IMG/VR virus record: IMGVR_UViG_3300020442_002097
Coordinates: 1-45,169 of that record
Direction: 5' to 3' (one strand)
Length of the DNA: 45,169 nt
From: a virus
Positions 1 to 6,496 of this stretch are shown here, piece by piece. Below the pieces are notes generated by a model, which was not told the origin of the DNA, made no database searches, and was given only the letters and a program-made list of their open reading frames with translations. The translations under genes and the position numbers were made by a program. How positions within the stretch are numbered: position 1 is the first letter of the stretch; every line of letters starts with the position of its first letter.

Positions 1-225
1 TCCAGTTGTGTTCGCAGTTGACAGTAATATATCCACACCGCCATCCGCAATCTTTGGAAAGGACGCTCTGTTAGATAACGGCCAGAAAGCCCTTTTGAAC
101 AGAGAGGGTAGAAACTTCTCTTTCCTTGAGCCTAAGTCCCTATGGAATATAGAAGATTTTATAGCTGGGTGGCAATGAAGATCAGCCACAATAGCTTCGT
201 CGTGCAAGCCTTCTGGAGTAATCAT
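1..225 (-). CDS. Metallo-dipeptidase / amidohydrolase-like protein, N-terminal part
   Basis: Only the first 75 codons are inside the window; the rest lies beyond position 1. The start ATG (225-223) shares a base with the upstream stop (TAATG), so translation is probably coupled. Residues 14-18 read DLHCHP, an HxH metal-binding motif next to an Asp, as at the start of amidohydrolase-fold metallo-hydrolases. Further on, ASFPKIADGGVDILLST resembles the segment that follows in membrane (renal-type, M19-like) dipeptidases and relatives. These enzymes hydrolyse dipeptides or related amides with a binuclear zinc centre. The family call rests on recalled motif similarity, and the second metal-binding half is not visible. 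A phage could use such an enzyme on peptidoglycan peptides, but that is a guess. Confidence 0.5.
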   Translation of the reverse strand, partial: MITPEGLHDEAIVADLHCHPAIKSSIFHRDLGSRKEKFLPSLFKRAFWPLSNRASFPKIADGGVDILLSTANTTG

Positions 226-557
226 TAGAATAAACCTTTAACGCCGCTAAGTATACTTCCTCCAAAACCAGTATAACTTACTATTAGATAAGCGGCAATC
301 GCAGCCGCAATAATAAAAAACAACCACTTCCTTTTGGCCGCTACAGCATATATCTTTTCTTTCAGCGCATTTATCTTTTCTATGCGGTAATCTCTACGAG
401 CCTCGACCTTAGCCAGTCTTTCTTCTGCCCTTTTACGGCGAGCCTCTTGTCTTTGTTCTCGTTTTGTTTTTTCTTCTGGGGTTTCATTTTCTGGTATGAC
501 TTCTACTTCGCTGTCACCACCCTTAAAAAAATCTATTACCCATCTTATGATACCCAT
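225..557 (-). CDS. Coiled-coil membrane protein, unknown function
   Basis: A 110-residue protein whose residues 25-80 are highly charged (Lys, Arg, Glu) and probably form a coiled coil. One hydrophobic segment follows at about residues 79-98 (WLFFIIAAAIAAYLIVSYTG), leaving a short glycine-rich tail. The ATG has an upstream AGGGGA ribosome site. The stop overlaps the start of the dipeptidase-like gene, so the two are likely co-translated. A charged coil with one span recalls phage membrane or lysis accessory proteins, but no family is recognised. Confidence 0.75.
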   Translation of the reverse strand: MGIIRWVIDFFKGGDSEVEVIPENETPEEKTKREQRQEARRKRAEERLAKVEARRDYRIEKINALKEKIYAVAAKRKWLFFIIAAAIAAYLIVSYTGFGGSILSGVKGLF

Positions 558-558
558 T

Positions 559-951
559 TTATTCCCCTATCTCCAGTATAGCATCGACGCTCCCGCCAAT
601 CCATACTTTTATGTGAGTCTGACTAACACCTACAAACCAGCTACCTTTACCTTCTTCTGGGATTGTAGCTGAACCACCGAACATATATTTGTCATGGTCT
701 TTATCTTTAACATATATATTAACACGACCTAACTGGTAGTCACCTTTTTTCCAATCCGGTCTTTTCCAGCCAGCAGGAGTCGTGTATTCTTTGAATAGCT
801 TAACTTTTTCTTTAATAATGCCTTCGGGCTTTCCGTAATGCTTATACAAAGTGTCCAGTATTTCCCTGTCACTTGGTAGCACTTCCTTGTTTGATCGTTG
901 CTCTTTTGGCACTGCTTTACTTTTTACGGTTTTTTTCTTTAATTCGTTCAC
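559..951 (-). CDS. Hypothetical protein
   Basis: A 130-residue soluble protein starting at GTG (951-949), preceded by AAGGA at a suitable spacing. The first 25 residues are Lys-rich. The C-terminal half (from about residue 65) looks like a compact beta domain, with GRVNIYVKDKD and SWFVGVSQTHIKVWIGGSV. One base separates it from the next gene, so both are on one transcript. No family recognised. Confidence 0.75.
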   Translation of the reverse strand: MNELKKKTVKSKAVPKEQRSNKEVLPSDREILDTLYKHYGKPEGIIKEKVKLFKEYTTPAGWKRPDWKKGDYQLGRVNIYVKDKDHDKYMFGGSATIPEEGKGSWFVGVSQTHIKVWIGGSVDAILEIGE

Positions 952-968
952 GATATTTCCTTTTACTA

Positions 969-1310
969 TTAACGGTTATATTTATCTGTTATCCTAACTA
1001 TATCGTCCTCTTCACATACTCCACACTGCATCTCAAAAATGATTAAGTCTTCCTTGCCATCATTTCTAATCATGTGTTTGCTTCCCAGCGGTATTACCAA
1101 AGACATACCAGAGCTTACCTTACAATCCTCATCATCAAACGTAAACACGCCAGTCCCAGACGAAACAAACCAGAACTCTTCACGTTTATAATGATACTGG
1201 TAAGACAATTCCTCGTTAGGGAACACTACGATCTTCTTCATTACGACATCGTTCTGCCTAAGAATATCGACGTAAAATCCCCACGGCTTTACTGTAATAT
1301 TGCTTTCCAT
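969..1310 (-). CDS. Cupin, phosphomannose isomerase type
   Basis: A 113-residue single-domain cupin. The first conserved motif is visible as H40 with E44/E45 and the following GTGVFTFDD turn, and the second as IPLGSKHM with H79. The order PWGFY, then LSYQYHYKREEFWFV, then GSGTG-like turn, matches the C-terminal cupin of type II mannose-6-phosphate isomerase / mannose-1-phosphate guanylyltransferase. Family members bind a metal and act on mannose phosphates. With only the cupin half present, catalysis is not assured. A GDP-mannose 4,6-dehydratase lies in the late arm, which suggests a GDP-mannose-derived sugar route. Its ATG falls about where transcription from the promoter at 1317-1344 would begin. 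Confidence 0.8.
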   Translation of the reverse strand: MESNITVKPWGFYVDILRQNDVVMKKIVVFPNEELSYQYHYKREEFWFVSSGTGVFTFDDEDCKVSSGMSLVIPLGSKHMIRNDGKEDLIIFEMQCGVCEEDDIVRITDKYNR

Positions 1311-1316
1311 GTAAGT

Positions 1317-1344
1317 ATTATACCTTATTTTCCTTATTTGTCAA
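1317..1344 (-). promoter_or_regulatory. Sigma70-type early promoter
   Basis: On the minus strand, TTGACA at 1344-1339 and TATAAT at 1322-1317 are 16 bp apart. The site lies at the end of the upstream gene. The expected start of transcription is within a base or two of the cupin ATG, so the mRNA may be leaderless. Confidence 0.7.
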
Positions 1345-1549
1345 CATTATTCTCATAAAATTTTTTGTGTTGCCTGTATAAGTCCTTATCTTGATAGTAT
1401 TTAGACATCAAACTTTCCATCAGCAATTCTACTAACTCTTCCCGTCTACCCTCTAGCATAAACCTAGCGACTGGCTCTGCCTGCGATCTTATCACCAGAT
1501 CTTTAGGCGGCTCTACAATCTTCTTTGTCTTATATGGTCTATACGCCAC
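1334..1549 (-). CDS. Hypothetical protein
   Basis: I prefer the GTG at 1549-1547, giving a 71-residue basic protein beginning with (M)AYRPYKTKKIVEPP. A longer reading from an ATG at 1627 would lie largely inside the nucleotidyltransferase gene. The chosen start overlaps the end of that gene by 11 bases. The product looks helical and charged (GRREELVELLMESLMSKYY). No family recognised; the start is uncertain. Confidence 0.6.
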   Translation of the reverse strand: MAYRPYKTKKIVEPPKDLVIRSQAEPVARFMLEGRREELVELLMESLMSKYYQDKDLYRQHKKFYENNVDK

Positions 1550-1985
1550 GAATTTTACTCTTTTCCAATAGTCTGCTTGATGATTCTGTTTTACCACCAC
1601 CAATATTATACAGTGTCTCAATCCCAACTTCTCGACAGTATTCTTCTTCAGGCGTGTTGCCTGCTACTCTATCACCGCCGTTCATAAACACAAATGAATC
1701 AATGAATGGATCGTCCTTGTTCCAATTATAAATCCATTCTATACTCTTAACTACAGTCCCGTCATCGTCCTTAGCGATCAACCCTCTGTTTACAGATTGT
1801 AACGCTTTAACAATTCTTAGTCTACTCTCCTCATCCATAAACACTTCGCTACCCTTGATCTCTACCTGCTTATCACTGTTCACAATAACGTACAAAAGAT
1901 CACAGTTCTGGTTAGCTGATTCTATATAGTCTAAGTGTCCTGTATGCAACGGGTTGAAATACCCTGATATGATACCAATTCTCAC
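1539..1985 (-). CDS. Cytidylyltransferase-fold nucleotidyltransferase
   Basis: A 148-residue enzyme of the HxGH nucleotidyltransferase family. H14-T-G-H17 lies in GYFNPLHTGHLDYI, which binds the nucleotide phosphates, and GGGKTESSSRLL near residue 135 corresponds to the second phosphate-binding loop. The length suits single-domain glycerol-3-phosphate cytidylyltransferase or heptose-1-phosphate adenylyltransferase (RfaE/HldE C-terminal) types. These activate a phosphorylated sugar or polyol for envelope polymers. The start is GTG (1985-1983), overlapping the upstream stop as GTGA, with GGAGG ten bases before. The nearby cupin and methyltransferase suggest a role in sugar modification; the substrate cannot be read from sequence alone. 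Confidence 0.85.
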   Translation of the reverse strand: MRIGIISGYFNPLHTGHLDYIESANQNCDLLYVIVNSDKQVEIKGSEVFMDEESRLRIVKALQSVNRGLIAKDDDGTVVKSIEWIYNWNKDDPFIDSFVFMNGGDRVAGNTPEEEYCREVGIETLYNIGGGKTESSSRLLEKSKIRGV

Positions 1986-2227
1986 TTCTGACTATCCTCC
2001 TTGTAAACATATTTGTTGTCGTCGTAATACTTTTTGTTTTCCAGAACAGAAGTTGCTTCGTGTTCGTGTTTGAAATAGTGCTTAAACTGTTTGTATAGAG
2101 CCTTTACTTGGTCGAAAGCCTCGTTCTCATCAATCTTGCCTCCCTGTTCTAAGTCGCAGATTATTGACATCTGTATATTGAAAGCCCTAAAGGGGTCATC
2201 ATACTTTTCAAACTTGAATTTACTCAT
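1982..2227 (-). CDS. Hypothetical protein
   Basis: An 81-residue charged protein that looks mainly helical, with a His/Lys-rich middle (FKHYFKHEHEATSV). Its ATG overlaps the end of the upstream gene by eight bases, and its own stop overlaps the nucleotidyltransferase GTG, indicating a tight operon. No family recognised. Confidence 0.75.
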   Translation of the reverse strand: MSKFKFEKYDDPFRAFNIQMSIICDLEQGGKIDENEAFDQVKALYKQFKHYFKHEHEATSVLENKKYYDDNKYVYKEDSQK

Positions 2228-2453
2228 TGTGAAAGCCTATCGTTCTCTTTGGTTTGTCGCACATGACTTCTAAAATATCATCTACCGAAAACCAATCTCT
2301 GGTTCTGGCTTCACCTGTCCACCAAGCGCACTCATACTGGACTACATCTCCAGCGTGTATTGCAACTGTTATAATCTTTGCCACAAGGTCGTCGTCATTC
2401 AACCTGACTTTTGTCCCAACCTCATGTATCTCCAACGTCTTTCTTTTTACCAT
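2220..2453 (-). CDS. Small beta-rich conserved-type protein
   Basis: The start at ATG 2453-2451 is set by AAGGAG six bases upstream; a TTG two codons earlier would sit on the ribosome site itself. The 77-residue product contains VGTKVRLNDDDLVAKI and YECAWWTGEARTRDWFSVDDI. This is the pattern of small SH3-like proteins of phages and bacteria whose function is unknown. It lies directly downstream of the tmRNA gene. Confidence 0.7.
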   Translation of the reverse strand: MVKRKTLEIHEVGTKVRLNDDDLVAKIITVAIHAGDVVQYECAWWTGEARTRDWFSVDDILEVMCDKPKRTIGFHNE

Positions 2454-2478
2454 TTTCAACTCCTTATTGTTATCCGAG

Positions 2479-2816
2479 TGGAGGTGGGCGGAATCGAACC
2501 GCCGTCCTGCCTAGCTTCCACAATAAACTCTACATGTTTAGTATAATTGTTATCGCCCACTATACTAGGCTATCCGATTATCGGAGTCAGGCAGTTTACT
2601 GCCATCATATGTATTTAGTTCAAGTACATAATCTTTATCAGAATTATCTGAGTCATCACTATTTGGTTTGCGGGGCTGTGATACCCTTGCCGCTAGGCGG
2701 CTAGTGAGAAATTCTCTTCTGCACTTAAAAAATTTGAACGATTTTTACAGTAGCCATTCGTTCAACTACTACATGCAATCATTGTTTTAACTATCAGTCG
2801 AATCCAATTCACCCCC
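2479..2816 (-). ncRNA. ssrA: Transfer-messenger RNA (tmRNA)
   Basis: tmRNA frees stalled ribosomes by acting first as tRNA-Ala and then as mRNA for a degradation tag. The 5' end (from 2816) reads GGGGGTG then GGATTCGAC, and the 3' end reads CACCTCC-A. These give a 7-bp acceptor with a G3-U70 pair, the alanine identity element. The T arm is GGCGG-TTCGATT-CCGCC, preceded by ACTAAACATGTAGAG as in bacterial tmRNAs. Pseudoknot 1 is clear: AGTAG pairs with CTACT and TTGAACGA pairs with TCGTTCAA, with GTAAAAA between. After it the resume codon GCA (2722-2720) opens the tag AEENFSLAA, ending at TAG (2695-2693). The later pseudoknot region is short and less clear. CCA is not encoded. No smpB is seen, so host SmpB is presumably used. 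The first 30 nt overlap a protein gene. Confidence 0.93.
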
Positions 2817-3179
2817 GTTTTTCTTCTTCTTCTTCTTCTTTTCCTCTGCTACCTTTTTTCCCTCTTCAGTCAGAGTAAAGTAGAACTGCCCATCTTCTCC
2901 GACTAGCGGTTCCACTAAGCCCTGTTTTACTAAGTTTTCCACAACAACTCCGGCTGTCCCATCACTGAAGACCTCTATTACCTCGCTATTGTCGTTATTT
3001 ATTATTTTGTTTGTTGGTATACTCATCACGTCGTATATCTTATTTTCAGTCTCAGGTGGTAGTTTCTCCAAAGCTGACATGGCCTTATTTAGTGACGTAA
3101 AAGCTCCAACGACATCGTAGTCAAACTCAGTGAACTTCTCTGAAAATCTGTATTCAAATATAATATGTATGTTTCTCAT
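2787..3179 (-). CDS. Hypothetical protein overlapping the tmRNA 5' end
   Basis: A 130-residue protein with a probable winged-helix-like C-terminal half (VVENLVKQGLVEPL...FYFTLTEEGKKVAEE) followed by a Lys run. Its last nine codons (GGELDSTDS) and stop are read from the tRNA-like 5' end of the tmRNA. The ATG at 3179-3177 is nine bases from the tRNA-Arg 3' end, whose GGGAG acceptor bases could serve as the ribosome site. A TTG two codons earlier is possible. The gene therefore sits between, and shares bases with, two structured RNAs. No family recognised. Confidence 0.8.
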   Translation of the reverse strand: MRNIHIIFEYRFSEKFTEFDYDVVGAFTSLNKAMSALEKLPPETENKIYDVMSIPTNKIINNDNSEVIEVFSDGTAGVVVENLVKQGLVEPLVGEDGQFYFTLTEEGKKVAEEKKKKKKKNGGELDSTDS

Positions 3180-3187
3180 AATCAAAG

Positions 3188-3260
<73 letters not shown>

Positions 3261-3266
3261 ATAGAC

Positions 3267-3488
3267 TTACTCTCCATCTTCGTATTTTTTAATAAGGTAT
3301 CTATTTATCAAAAGGTCGTCCACAAGCACATCCTCCATGTGCCAAGAGTACCCTCTCTCGGAAACTCTCCAATTTATTCCAGCCGTTGCGCAGCCAAGCC
3401 TGTCCCAAACTTTAGCACAAGCCTCGACTGGAGTTTCTGCCGAAACAGTCTCCTTTATTCCTAAACAGCTAACATAAAACTTAGCCAT
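3267..3488 (-). CDS. Hypothetical protein
   Basis: A 73-residue protein with GGGAGG placed five bases before the ATG. It begins MAKFYVSCLGIKETVSAETPVEACAKVWDRLG, a beta-beta-helix pattern seen in small uncharacterised phage proteins. It overlaps the upstream HTH gene by eight bases and ends just before the tRNA. No function can be assigned. Confidence 0.75.
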   Translation of the reverse strand: MAKFYVSCLGIKETVSAETPVEACAKVWDRLGCATAGINWRVSERGYSWHMEDVLVDDLLINRYLIKKYEDGE

Positions 3489-3696
3489 CCTGTCCTCCCG
3501 TTATTGTTCCTGTTATTAAGTCTATGCTCGTAATATCTGGGACATCATAAACTATCGTAGGTCGTCCACGATTCTTTTTCTTTATCGTTGAGGACTCTGT
3601 AGCAATACCTTTTGTGGTCAGCACTTTCAATATACTACTGGCCTGTAAGTATTCAACGTCTAGTATCTCAGATAGTTGCTTGCATGTAACTAACAT
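3481..3696 (-). CDS. Small winged-helix DNA-binding protein
   Basis: A 71-residue protein with a helix-turn-helix pattern at residues 4-31 (CKQLSEILDVEYLQASSILKVL). A basic wing follows (KKKNRGRPTIVYDVPD) with a GRP segment typical of DNA-binding regulators. It is probably a phage transcription regulator; its target is unknown. GGAG lies ten bases before the start. Confidence 0.6.
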   Translation of the reverse strand: MLVTCKQLSEILDVEYLQASSILKVLTTKGIATESSTIKKKNRGRPTIVYDVPDITSIDLITGTITGGQDG

Positions 3697-3698
3697 TT

Positions 3699-3902
3699 TT
3701 AATCATCTCCATACATCCTGTCAAAACAGGTTCCGCATGTGTGGCTCAAGATCATTTCTCTTGCGTCATCATCTAAATACCACAATACGTCTTGTATTAA
3801 ATCCTCCCCATCTCTCCATTCGATATAGTCTCTTTCTCTGACTTCTATCTTTTGTGTTTGACCACATATCCTACACTCAGGCTCTAAAATTACATTTTTC
3901 AT
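3699..3902 (-). CDS. Small zinc-ribbon protein
   Basis: The start at ATG 3902-3900 is fixed by AGGAGG six bases upstream; an ATG two codons earlier directly abuts that site. The 67-residue product has two Cys pairs (CRICGQ near the N-terminus and CGTCFDRMYGDD at the C-terminus), likely binding one zinc, around an acidic helical middle. It is the first gene after the promoter at 3922-3949. No known family. Confidence 0.75.
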   Translation of the reverse strand: MKNVILEPECRICGQTQKIEVRERDYIEWRDGEDLIQDVLWYLDDDAREMILSHTCGTCFDRMYGDD

Positions 3903-3921
3903 CTTCATCCTCCTGCAAAGT

Positions 3922-3949
3922 ATTATAGCATAGGAATACTGTTTGTCAA
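3922..3949 (-). promoter_or_regulatory. Sigma70-type early promoter
   Basis: Minus strand TTGACA (3949-3944) and TATAAT (3927-3922) are 16 bp apart, about 20 bases upstream of the zinc-ribbon gene. The spacer lacks the CGATA seen in most other early promoters. Confidence 0.75.
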
Positions 3950-3964
3950 CATTTTTTATAAAAA

Positions 3965-4153
3965 TTATACCAAAAGGTATATCACGGTAGAAAGCACGAC
4001 TACTGTCAGGAAGGACAATCCAAGAAACATCAATTTCGCTTTTCTTAAATCTTTTTCTCTCTGAATCATCCTCTGCTTTATTTCAGCGGCTGAAGCAAAG
4101 TAACCGTCTTCTGTTGGGTTAAAGCCCAGATCGTTCCAGTCGTCTATATTCAC
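3965..4153 (-). CDS. Small C-tail-anchored membrane protein
   Basis: A 62-residue protein starting at GTG (4153-4151) with AGGAG just upstream. Residues 1-38 are soluble and charged. Residues 41-62 are a single hydrophobic segment ending at the C-terminus (MFLGLSFLTVVVLSTVIYLLV). It overlaps the upstream gene by 35 bases. Function unknown. Confidence 0.7.
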   Translation of the reverse strand: MNIDDWNDLGFNPTEDGYFASAAEIKQRMIQREKDLRKAKLMFLGLSFLTVVVLSTVIYLLV

Positions 4154-4313
4154 GATGCTCCTGCCTTTCTTGCTTTCTTTCTTCTTTGTCTACCAACTTA
4201 CTATACGTTTTATATATTCTGTCTAACCTCCAGAATCCCGTCTTGGAATTTCTATCAAGTGGCGACCAGACTATAAGCAGCGACAAACTAATGCTAATTA
4301 TTTTACCTATCAT
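4119..4313 (-). CDS. Small membrane protein with basic tail
   Basis: A 64-residue protein with an N-terminal hydrophobic stretch (IGKIISISLSLLIVW) and a strongly charged C-terminal helix (DKEERKQERQEHREYRRLER). TAGGAG precedes the ATG at a good distance. The layout suggests a span with a cytoplasmic charged tail. No family recognised. Confidence 0.7.
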   Translation of the reverse strand: MIGKIISISLSLLIVWSPLDRNSKTGFWRLDRIYKTYSKLVDKEERKQERQEHREYRRLERSGL

Positions 4314-4387
4314 AATGTGACTCCTATATAAAAGTTTGTTCCTAGTATACAGTATCGTCCATCCAGTTAGGTTTCTTTAGTCCTTTA

Positions 4388-4504
4388 CTAATTTATTTTT
4401 TCTTTTCTCCACTTGTAAAATATAATCAACAGTACATACACACAACCAGTCATTACAAGAAAATCCAACATTTCAAAATCTCCAATTTCAAAAGGCTCGT
4501 TCAC
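4388..4504 (-). CDS. Single-span membrane peptide
   Basis: A 38-residue peptide from GTG at 4504-4502, or 27 residues from the in-frame ATG at 4471-4469 (GGAG lies eight bases before it). It contains one hydrophobic span, FLVMTGCVYVLLIIFY, followed by a basic tail, KWRKEKIN. The GTG is close behind the stop of the upstream gene. Function unknown. Confidence 0.55.
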   Translation of the reverse strand: MNEPFEIGDFEMLDFLVMTGCVYVLLIIFYKWRKEKIN

Positions 4505-4513
4505 TCGCCATAC

Positions 4514-4708
4514 CTACCCGCCTTGATTCTGATGCTTTGGTTGATACATCTCGATCTTTCGCTGAATCAGGTCGATCTCTGACTCTAGCTCTAGCCCAGA
4601 GTACATCAACGCCTCAAGGTCATGGTCGTCGTAGTTTGTTACCAGAACCTGCAAAGCCCTGTCGATAATCTCAAGTTGGTAATCTTTCAAGTTGTTCATT
4701 TCCATCAT
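4514..4708 (-). CDS. Hypothetical protein
   Basis: The start at ATG 4708-4706 overlaps the stop of the upstream membrane peptide as ATGA, and AGGA lies five bases before it. The 64-residue product is acidic and helical (DYQLEIIDRALQVLVTNYDDHDLEALMYSG). Longer readings of this frame would run through the upstream gene and are less likely. No family recognised. Confidence 0.65.
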   Translation of the reverse strand: MMEMNNLKDYQLEIIDRALQVLVTNYDDHDLEALMYSGLELESEIDLIQRKIEMYQPKHQNQGG

Positions 4709-4815
4709 ATTAATCCTATCCAATGTAATAAGTATATCAAAAAGTAACCAATGATATAGCCTCCTAAGTACCAGCATAACACTATAGCAACTAAGTCAAC
4801 TAAATCCCTCAACAT
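4705..4815 (-). CDS. Single-span membrane peptide
   Basis: A 36-residue, very hydrophobic peptide (VAIVLCWYLGGYIIGYFLIYLL) with an acidic start, MLRDLVDL. Its stop overlaps the next start as ATGA, supporting translation. A TATAAT-like sequence lies about 20 bases upstream without a clear -35. Function unknown. Confidence 0.6.
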   Translation of the reverse strand: MLRDLVDLVAIVLCWYLGGYIIGYFLIYLLHWIGLI

Positions 4816-4851
4816 TTCTTATGTCTCTCTATTATAATATATACACTTTCT

Positions 4852-5493
4852 CTAGTCTTTCCTGACTACAGCCTTCACTTGAAAAGTACCCGTACTGCGT
4901 GCTTGCTCTACACACCTGTCATGGTAATTATCGTCAGCGTAAGCAGTCTCGAAGTCAGGAGTCCAGCAATGGTGCAGTGTGTCACACATGACAACCCTGA
5001 AGCCAGCGTGCCTAATCAGATTTCCTAGACTTTGTGGACACCATGTATATACATGCTGGTTCACATCGTTTGCCTTGTAGGAAAACTGCTCTTGCCCAAA
5101 TTGCTCACAAGGAACGACAATCACCATCGTACCGCCAACCTTTAGCTTCTTGTATAATATACTAAGCACACTCAGAGGCTCCATCACATGCTCAAGCGCA
5201 TGATTAGAGACTATTGTATCAACTGACCCGTCTTCTATGCAGTCCCAGTCGTCAGTGACCTCCAAGCCAACTGAGCGCGCCCTGCTGAGAGCGTGTTCGT
5301 TAATCTCAAATCCAAGTTTCTTTTCGCAGTTGATTGTTTCAAGCAGATAACCGCCGCCACAACCAAAATCTAGTACAGTATCATTGGGCGATATGTGACT
5401 TTCAAACTTAAATAAGTTTAGCATCCCTCCTATGCGACCAATTCTACTTTGATAATCCCAGTATTTCTTGTCGTATTCTATGGAGCTACTCAT
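4852..5493 (-). CDS. SAM-dependent methyltransferase (class I)
   Basis: A 213-residue protein starting MSSSIEYDKKYW, with AAGGAG seven bases before the ATG. Motif I, VLDFGCGGGYLL, is at residues 40-51 and binds S-adenosylmethionine. The SNHALEHVMEP segment at about 95-105 is motif-IV-like, and VGGTMVIVVP is the next strand. The pattern matches UbiE/Methyltransf_11 type small-molecule or sugar methyltransferases, not DNA methylases; no DPPY or PC motif is seen. With a cupin, a nucleotidyltransferase and GMD nearby, glycan methylation is a reasonable guess. It overlaps the upstream gene by eight bases. Confidence 0.9.
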   Translation of the reverse strand: MSSSIEYDKKYWDYQSRIGRIGGMLNLFKFESHISPNDTVLDFGCGGGYLLETINCEKKLGFEINEHALSRARSVGLEVTDDWDCIEDGSVDTIVSNHALEHVMEPLSVLSILYKKLKVGGTMVIVVPCEQFGQEQFSYKANDVNQHVYTWCPQSLGNLIRHAGFRVVMCDTLHHCWTPDFETAYADDNYHDRCVEQARSTGTFQVKAVVRKD

Positions 5494-5680
5494 CTCCAAT
5501 CTCCTTCAGTATCTTTTCTTTGCGTAGTGTGTAGAGAGCCTGTAACAAGTCCTGCTCTAGCTCTGTAGCCTCAGTCAGGCTGTACACGTTGTTCGCTACG
5601 GTAAGCTCAACAGTGGTATCAACCATCTGAACCAACACATACTCACCAACATAAACATCTTTTATAATACTTTCACTCAT
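5486..5680 (-). CDS. Hypothetical protein
   Basis: A 64-residue protein from ATG 5680-5678, with GGGAG five to eight bases upstream. It begins MSESIIKDVYVGEYVLVQMVDTTVELTVANNVYSL, a small beta domain, then a helical end (ATELEQDLLQALYTLRKEKILKE). It is coupled by overlap to both neighbours. Function unknown. Confidence 0.7.
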   Translation of the reverse strand: MSESIIKDVYVGEYVLVQMVDTTVELTVANNVYSLTEATELEQDLLQALYTLRKEKILKEIGDE

Positions 5681-5936
5681 TTGTCCACTCCCATTTTTCT
5701 GCATGATATTCAAACACATCGCTACAGTTATACATGGTTTCTACTAATTCCTCATAAACATATTGCTTTAGCTCTTCAACACTCATGGATTCAACCTCCA
5801 TGTCTGCAATCTTCTCACAGGCTTCTCTGTGTGTAGCCCATTTTTTAGCGGTTTCTTCGTAGTGAAGGCCATCGTTACCATTCTGTCCAATTACATTCAT
5901 TCGCTCATCATTCTCCTCGTAGTGATCTTTACTCAT
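5673..5936 (-). CDS. Hypothetical acidic protein
   Basis: An 87-residue acidic protein from ATG 5936-5934, set by AAGGAG seven bases upstream. It contains ATHREACEKIADMEVESMSVEELKQYVYEELVETM, probably helical. It lies in the operon between the MGLDQYA-type gene and the methyltransferase. No family recognised. Confidence 0.7.
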   Translation of the reverse strand: MSKDHYEENDERMNVIGQNGNDGLHYEETAKKWATHREACEKIADMEVESMSVEELKQYVYEELVETMYNCSDVFEYHAEKWEWTNE

Positions 5937-5947
5937 CTTCAATCTCC

Positions 5948-6367
5948 TTACCACCAGCTATGATAGACTACAGTATAACCTTGTTTGATTGCGGCACGAG
6001 CCTGCACAATAAACTCACGGTCTGCTTCTGCGTAATAATCGTCAGCATTTGAACCAAAGAAGAAACCAGCAGTTTCTGGTAGTGCCTCTTCATCAAGAGT
6101 AGCTTCTAGTGCATCTAAGTCTCCAAGCGTCAGCTCAAGGTCAACACAATTAAACTCACCCTCTCCACCCTTTTCATAGTAAAGTTCTTGCATCCATCCC
6201 TGTAGGTTAGGATGCTTACGCCAATTAGCTAATTCAATAGTGTCATCCCATTCATTGTAGTATTCTACAACTTCTTCTTCATTGCCGTCTTCGTCTGTGG
6301 TAGTCCACGTTTGCGCTACTTTGCGCGGTTCGCCTTTACGAGCAGTTGCGTATTGATCTAATCCCAT
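5948..6367 (-). CDS. Conserved phage protein of the MGLDQYA type
   Basis: A 139-residue protein beginning MGLDQYA, with ELANWRKHPNLQGWMQELYY, FNCVDLELTLGDLDALE, LPETAGFFFG and a C-terminal YHSWW. These blocks match a family I recall from cyanophages and other T4-like phages, of unknown function and sometimes mislabelled as phosphoglycerate kinase. AAGGA precedes the ATG. It is the first gene after the structured leader at 6402-6651, so any RNA switch there would control this gene and those after it. Confidence 0.8.
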   Translation of the reverse strand: MGLDQYATARKGEPRKVAQTWTTTDEDGNEEEVVEYYNEWDDTIELANWRKHPNLQGWMQELYYEKGGEGEFNCVDLELTLGDLDALEATLDEEALPETAGFFFGSNADDYYAEADREFIVQARAAIKQGYTVVYHSWW

Positions 6368-6401
6368 GTTGATTTCCTTATATTTAATGTTTAGTAAAAA
6401 A

Positions 6402-6496
6402 ACTGGCTTATCCGACTTGACGTAAGCGCAACAAACTCAAAATGTCACTTACTCGGTTACGGTTTTGGATCACACCGGAATTGTGACCTCGCCAGT
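6402..6496 (-). promoter_or_regulatory. Structured leader RNA, possibly cobalamin-riboswitch-like
   Basis: The 95-nt segment is closed by ACTGGC (6496-6491) pairing with GCCAGT (6407-6402), followed at once by seven T. Inside are a GGTCACA/TGTGATCC hairpin containing GGTG, and a GTAAGTG/CGCTTAC stem. Its 3' end, AAGTCGGATAAGCC, resembles the B12 box of cobalamin riboswitches (AAGYCxGGAxACCxGCC). The GGGAA part of the usual core is missing, so the ligand assignment is weak. The end could act as an intrinsic terminator in front of the gene at 5948-6367. Confidence 0.4.

Noticed and set aside
2-178. Plus-strand open frame ending in TGA at 176-178 at the left edge
   Set aside because: The minus-strand frame over the same bases has a TAATG-coupled start and recognisable metallo-hydrolase motifs, and all neighbours are on the minus strand.
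2479-2660. A second, 30-codon open frame (starting near DDSDNSDKDY) in the tmRNA as the tag
   Set aside because: It lies after the pseudoknot 2-4 region, has no Ala resume codon and no LAA end. The frame after pseudoknot 1 gives a classical tag.
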